A stretch of 64,000 nucleotides of DNA, taken from positions 32,246 to 96,245 of the forward strand of contig DASZVY010000007.1 of assembly GCA_035546855.1 (NCBI GenBank). Direction: 5' to 3'. The notes beneath the pieces are model-generated. The model searched no databases. It saw only the letters and a list, made by a program, of their open reading frames with translations, and was not told the origin of the DNA. The position numbers and the translations under genes are program-made. Shown piece after piece: positions 60,584 through 64,000 of this stretch; position 1 is the stretch's first letter, and each line of letters starts with the position of its first letter. Origin of the DNA: Nitrobacter sp035546855 (GTDB lineage: Bacteria; Pseudomonadota; Alphaproteobacteria; Rhizobiales; Xanthobacteraceae).

Positions 60584-61351
60584 ATGACCTTGTTCGACAT
60601 GAAGGGAAAAGTCGCCGTCATCACCGGCTCGACGCGCGGCATCGGCCGCGCCATTGCCGAGCGGATGGCCGAGCACGGCGCCAAGGTCGTGATCTCCTCG
60701 CGCAAGCAGGATGTCTGCGATCAGGTCGCGAAGGAGATCAACGACAAGTTCGGCAAGGGCACTGCGGTCGCGATCGCCGCCAACATTTCGAGCAAGGAAA
60801 ATCTGCAGAACCTCGTCGATGAAAGCAACAAGGCGTTCGGCAAGATCGACGTGCTGGTCTGCAACGCCGCGTCGAATCCGTACTACGGGCCGCTCGCCGG
60901 GATTTCCGACGATCAGTTCAACAAGATTCTCGGCAACAACATCGTCGCCAACAACTGGATCATCAGCATGGTGGTGCCACAGATGATCGAACGCAAGGAC
61001 GGCGCGATCATCATCGTCTCATCCATCGGCGGACTGAAGGGATCGACGATCCTCGGCGCCTACGCGATCTCGAAAGCCGCCGACATGCAGCTCGCGCGCA
61101 ACCTTGCCTGCGAGTACGGCAAGCACAACGTTCGCGTGAACTGCATTGCGCCCGGCTTGATCAAGACCGACTTCGCCAAGGCGCTGTGGGACAACCCCGA
61201 GAACCTGAAGGCTTCGACCGCGCGCTCGCCGCTGCTGCGCATCGGCATTCCCGACGATATCGCTGGCGCTGCGGTGTTTCTCGGATCGGCGGCAGGCGAT
61301 TTCATGACCGGCCAGACCATGGTGATCGACGGCGGCGCGACGATCAGTTGA
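60584..61351 (+). CDS. short-chain dehydrogenase/reductase (DHRS4-like)
   Basis: A 255-residue SDR. TGSTRGIG at residues 14-21; catalytic S147, Y160, K164 (YAISK). The VISSRKQ segment after the first strand suggests NADP preference, as in DHRS4-type carbonyl reductases. GGAGG precedes ATG 60584. A role in reducing or oxidising a keto or hydroxy intermediate of the nearby pathway is inferred only from context. Confidence 0.93.
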   Translation: MTLFDMKGKVAVITGSTRGIGRAIAERMAEHGAKVVISSRKQDVCDQVAKEINDKFGKGTAVAIAANISSKENLQNLVDESNKAFGKIDVLVCNAASNPYYGPLAGISDDQFNKILGNNIVANNWIISMVVPQMIERKDGAIIIVSSIGGLKGSTILGAYAISKAADMQLARNLACEYGKHNVRVNCIAPGLIKTDFAKALWDNPENLKASTARSPLLRIGIPDDIAGAAVFLGSAAGDFMTGQTMVIDGGATIS

Positions 61352-61380
61352 GATTGCGATGAGTTGACGTTGAACGGTAA

Positions 61381-61477
61381 CGTCGTCATGGCCGGGCTTG
61401 TCCCGGCCATCTACGTCTTTCTTGCTGGTTGATCGTCAAGACGTGGATGCCCGGCATAAAGCCGGGCATGACGTCGA
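61381..61477. repeat. composite palindrome, GCCCGGC family
   Basis: Two hairpins (ATGGCCGGG/CCCGGCCAT at 61388-61410 and ATGCCCGGC/GCCGGGCAT at 61446-61470) sit within longer imperfect outer arms CGTCGTCATG / CATGACGTCG. The right half is also at 20111-20146. Confidence 0.9.
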
Positions 61478-61489
61478 TGGGAGGTCGCT

Positions 61490-62713
61490 CTACTCCACCG
61501 CCGCGTAGACGAGACCGCGCACCAGCGTGCGCATGTATTCGCGCTGGCCCGGGCCTTGCGACATCATGACCGCGAACAATTCCTCCTTCGGATCGATCCA
61601 GAAGAAAGTGCCGGCGATGCCGCTCCAGTAGAACTGGCCGGCCGATCCCGGATAGGGCGCGAGACCGTCATCGGTGCGCACCGCGAAGCCAAGCCCAAAA
61701 CCGTGGCCGGCGGCCAGCATGCCGCCGTTGAGCTTGATATCCGGCGTCAGGTGGTTCGAGGCCATCAGGCTCAGGGTCTTGCGGCCGAGAATGCGGACGC
61801 CGTCGAGCGTGCCGCCGTTGAGCAGCATCTGGCAGAACCGCGCGTAATCCATGGTGGTCGAGACCAGCCCGCCGCCGCCGGATTCCATCGCGGGGTTCTC
61901 GGTCATGTCGAACAGCTTGACCGGCTCGCCGGACCAGGGATCCTTCTCGAACGCTTCCGCAAGACGGCCGGTATTCGCGGCGCTGGTGTGAAAGCCCGTC
62001 TCGGTCATCTGCAGCGGTGCAAGTATGTGTTCGGTGAGGAATTCACCGAGCGTTCGTCCGGAGACCACCTCCACGATGCGGCCGAGGATGTCGGTCGAGC
62101 GGCTATAGTTCCACTCGGCGCCGGGCTGGCAGATCAGCGGCATACCGGCGAGAATCGTCGCATGTTCCGCGTTGGTGATCTTGCGGCTGCGCAGGCGCGA
62201 ATCCTTGTACATCTGATGAACGGGACCATTACCGGTGTGGTCGTAGGTGAGGCCCGAGGTGTGCCGCAGCAGGTCCTGCACCGTCATCGGCCGCACCAGT
62301 GGAACGAGCTCGAGCTTGCCGCCGGTTTCGACGCCGACCTTCAGGCCGGAAAATTCAGGAATGTATTTCTCGACGGGATCGGTCAGCAGCAGGTGACCGT
62401 CTTCCAGCAGTTGCATGACCGCGACCGAAACGATCGGCTTGGTCATCGAGAAGATCCGGAAGATGCTGTCATGGGCCATCGGTGCGCTGGTCGCGGGATT
62501 TTGGCGGCCGATCGCGTCGAACCAGCCGATCGCACCGCGGCGGGCGACCATGATGGTGACGCCCGGAACCGTGCCTTTGTCGACCTCGCGCCTGAAGGCA
62601 TCCGACATCCGCTGCAAGCGGGACGCGGAGAGACCGAGCTTTTCGGGTTTGGCTTCGGGGAGCGGCGGGGTCTGTGGAGAAGCTGCGCGTTTGGTGGCCG
62701 TTTGTGCGGTCAT
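61490..62713 (-). CDS. serine beta-lactamase-fold hydrolase
   Basis: A 407-residue protein from ATG 62713 (GGGAGAG upstream). The SxxK nucleophile motif S89-M-T-K92 follows DSIFRIF, and the tyrosine motif is in the EWNYSRSTD segment near residue 200. The HxG-like triad GFGLGFAV is present. It belongs to the class C / EstB / LACTB group that includes esterases, D-aminopeptidases and carboxylesterases; a resistance role is unlikely. It lacks a signal peptide. A far longer ORF that continues into the tuf region on this strand is antisense and not real. Confidence 0.9.
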   Translation of the reverse strand: MTAQTATKRAASPQTPPLPEAKPEKLGLSASRLQRMSDAFRREVDKGTVPGVTIMVARRGAIGWFDAIGRQNPATSAPMAHDSIFRIFSMTKPIVSVAVMQLLEDGHLLLTDPVEKYIPEFSGLKVGVETGGKLELVPLVRPMTVQDLLRHTSGLTYDHTGNGPVHQMYKDSRLRSRKITNAEHATILAGMPLICQPGAEWNYSRSTDILGRIVEVVSGRTLGEFLTEHILAPLQMTETGFHTSAANTGRLAEAFEKDPWSGEPVKLFDMTENPAMESGGGGLVSTTMDYARFCQMLLNGGTLDGVRILGRKTLSLMASNHLTPDIKLNGGMLAAGHGFGLGFAVRTDDGLAPYPGSAGQFYWSGIAGTFFWIDPKEELFAVMMSQGPGQREYMRTLVRGLVYAAVE

Positions 62714-62878
62714 GATGTCTCTCCCGATTGCTCTTTTTGTTTGCCGACCTAAATAAGAGGCTTCCCGGCATGGCGATGCGAGATTGGCCCAGAATTTCTG
62801 GCTTGAACAGGGCCGTTTTCCGCAGTAACCAGCCGCCGATTTCGAGCCGCCCGGATGCGCGGCCAGCAGAGGTGATGA

Positions 62879-64000
<1,122 letters not shown>

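Noticed and set aside
44036..62878. Integrative element inserted at tRNA-Gly
   Set aside because: No integrase, no transfer genes and no duplicated tRNA 3' end at the other side; insertion by ordinary rearrangement is more likely.

Overview
The window is GC-rich alphaproteobacterial chromosome. Gene content (hisI and folE as neighbours, BTLCP cysteine peptidase, DUF3126, DUF2336, PAS_5 and PilZ proteins, Omp25-type porin), the CtrA-type boxes and the many short intergenic palindromes point to the Bradyrhizobium / Rhodopseudomonas / Afipia / Nitrobacter group (Nitrobacteraceae). I see no phage, transposase, integrase or CRISPR array.

Region 1 (1-38 kb) is mostly housekeeping and envelope or signalling genes, usually as single transcription units. 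It holds cysE, a gamma carbonic anhydrase, an FKBP isomerase, rhomboid and patatin proteins, thrS, yidD, an IscU-like protein, folE-hisI, a lytic transglycosylase, a DUF2336 protein, an Hpt plus receiver pair, nadK, small secreted His- or Gly-rich proteins and an Omp25-type porin. PilZ, PAS_5, Hpt, receiver, BTLCP and transglycosylase genes, together with three perfect TTAA-N7-TTAA sites and one degenerate site, suggest part of this region belongs to the CtrA cell-cycle/motility regulon.

Region 2 (38.9-44.0 kb) contains tRNA-Thr(UGU), a 5' tRNA-Thr fragment, rlmB, tRNA-Tyr(GUA), a family 2 glycosyltransferase and tRNA-Gly(UCC). Between the glycosyltransferase and tRNA-Gly, on the minus strand, lies a tiny gene: near-consensus promoter, a ribosome-binding site complementary to the whole anti-Shine-Dalgarno tail of 16S rRNA, a 14-residue ORF and a strong hairpin. 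It is the most unusual item in the window.

Region 3 (44-62.7 kb) is catabolic. It starts with a ModE/PBP-type regulator and includes three aldehyde dehydrogenases, a DUF2478 protein, a second ModE-like regulator, a family III CoA-transferase, then a TetR regulator, an acyl-CoA dehydrogenase plus APH-type kinase pair resembling mammalian ACAD10/ACAD11 split into two genes, two short-chain dehydrogenases, an EamA transporter, a histidine phosphatase and a serine beta-lactamase-fold hydrolase. This block separates the tRNA-Thr/Tyr/Gly genes from tuf (62.9 kb to the end), which sit together in the tufB locus of E. coli, so it looks like an insertion into an ancestral tRNA-tuf neighbourhood.

Intergenic DNA is rich in dispersed palindromes of several families. 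Two genes (the membrane protein ending at 2749 and the PAP2 protein ending at 37601) have clear coding sequence upstream of any usable ATG/GTG/TTG start.
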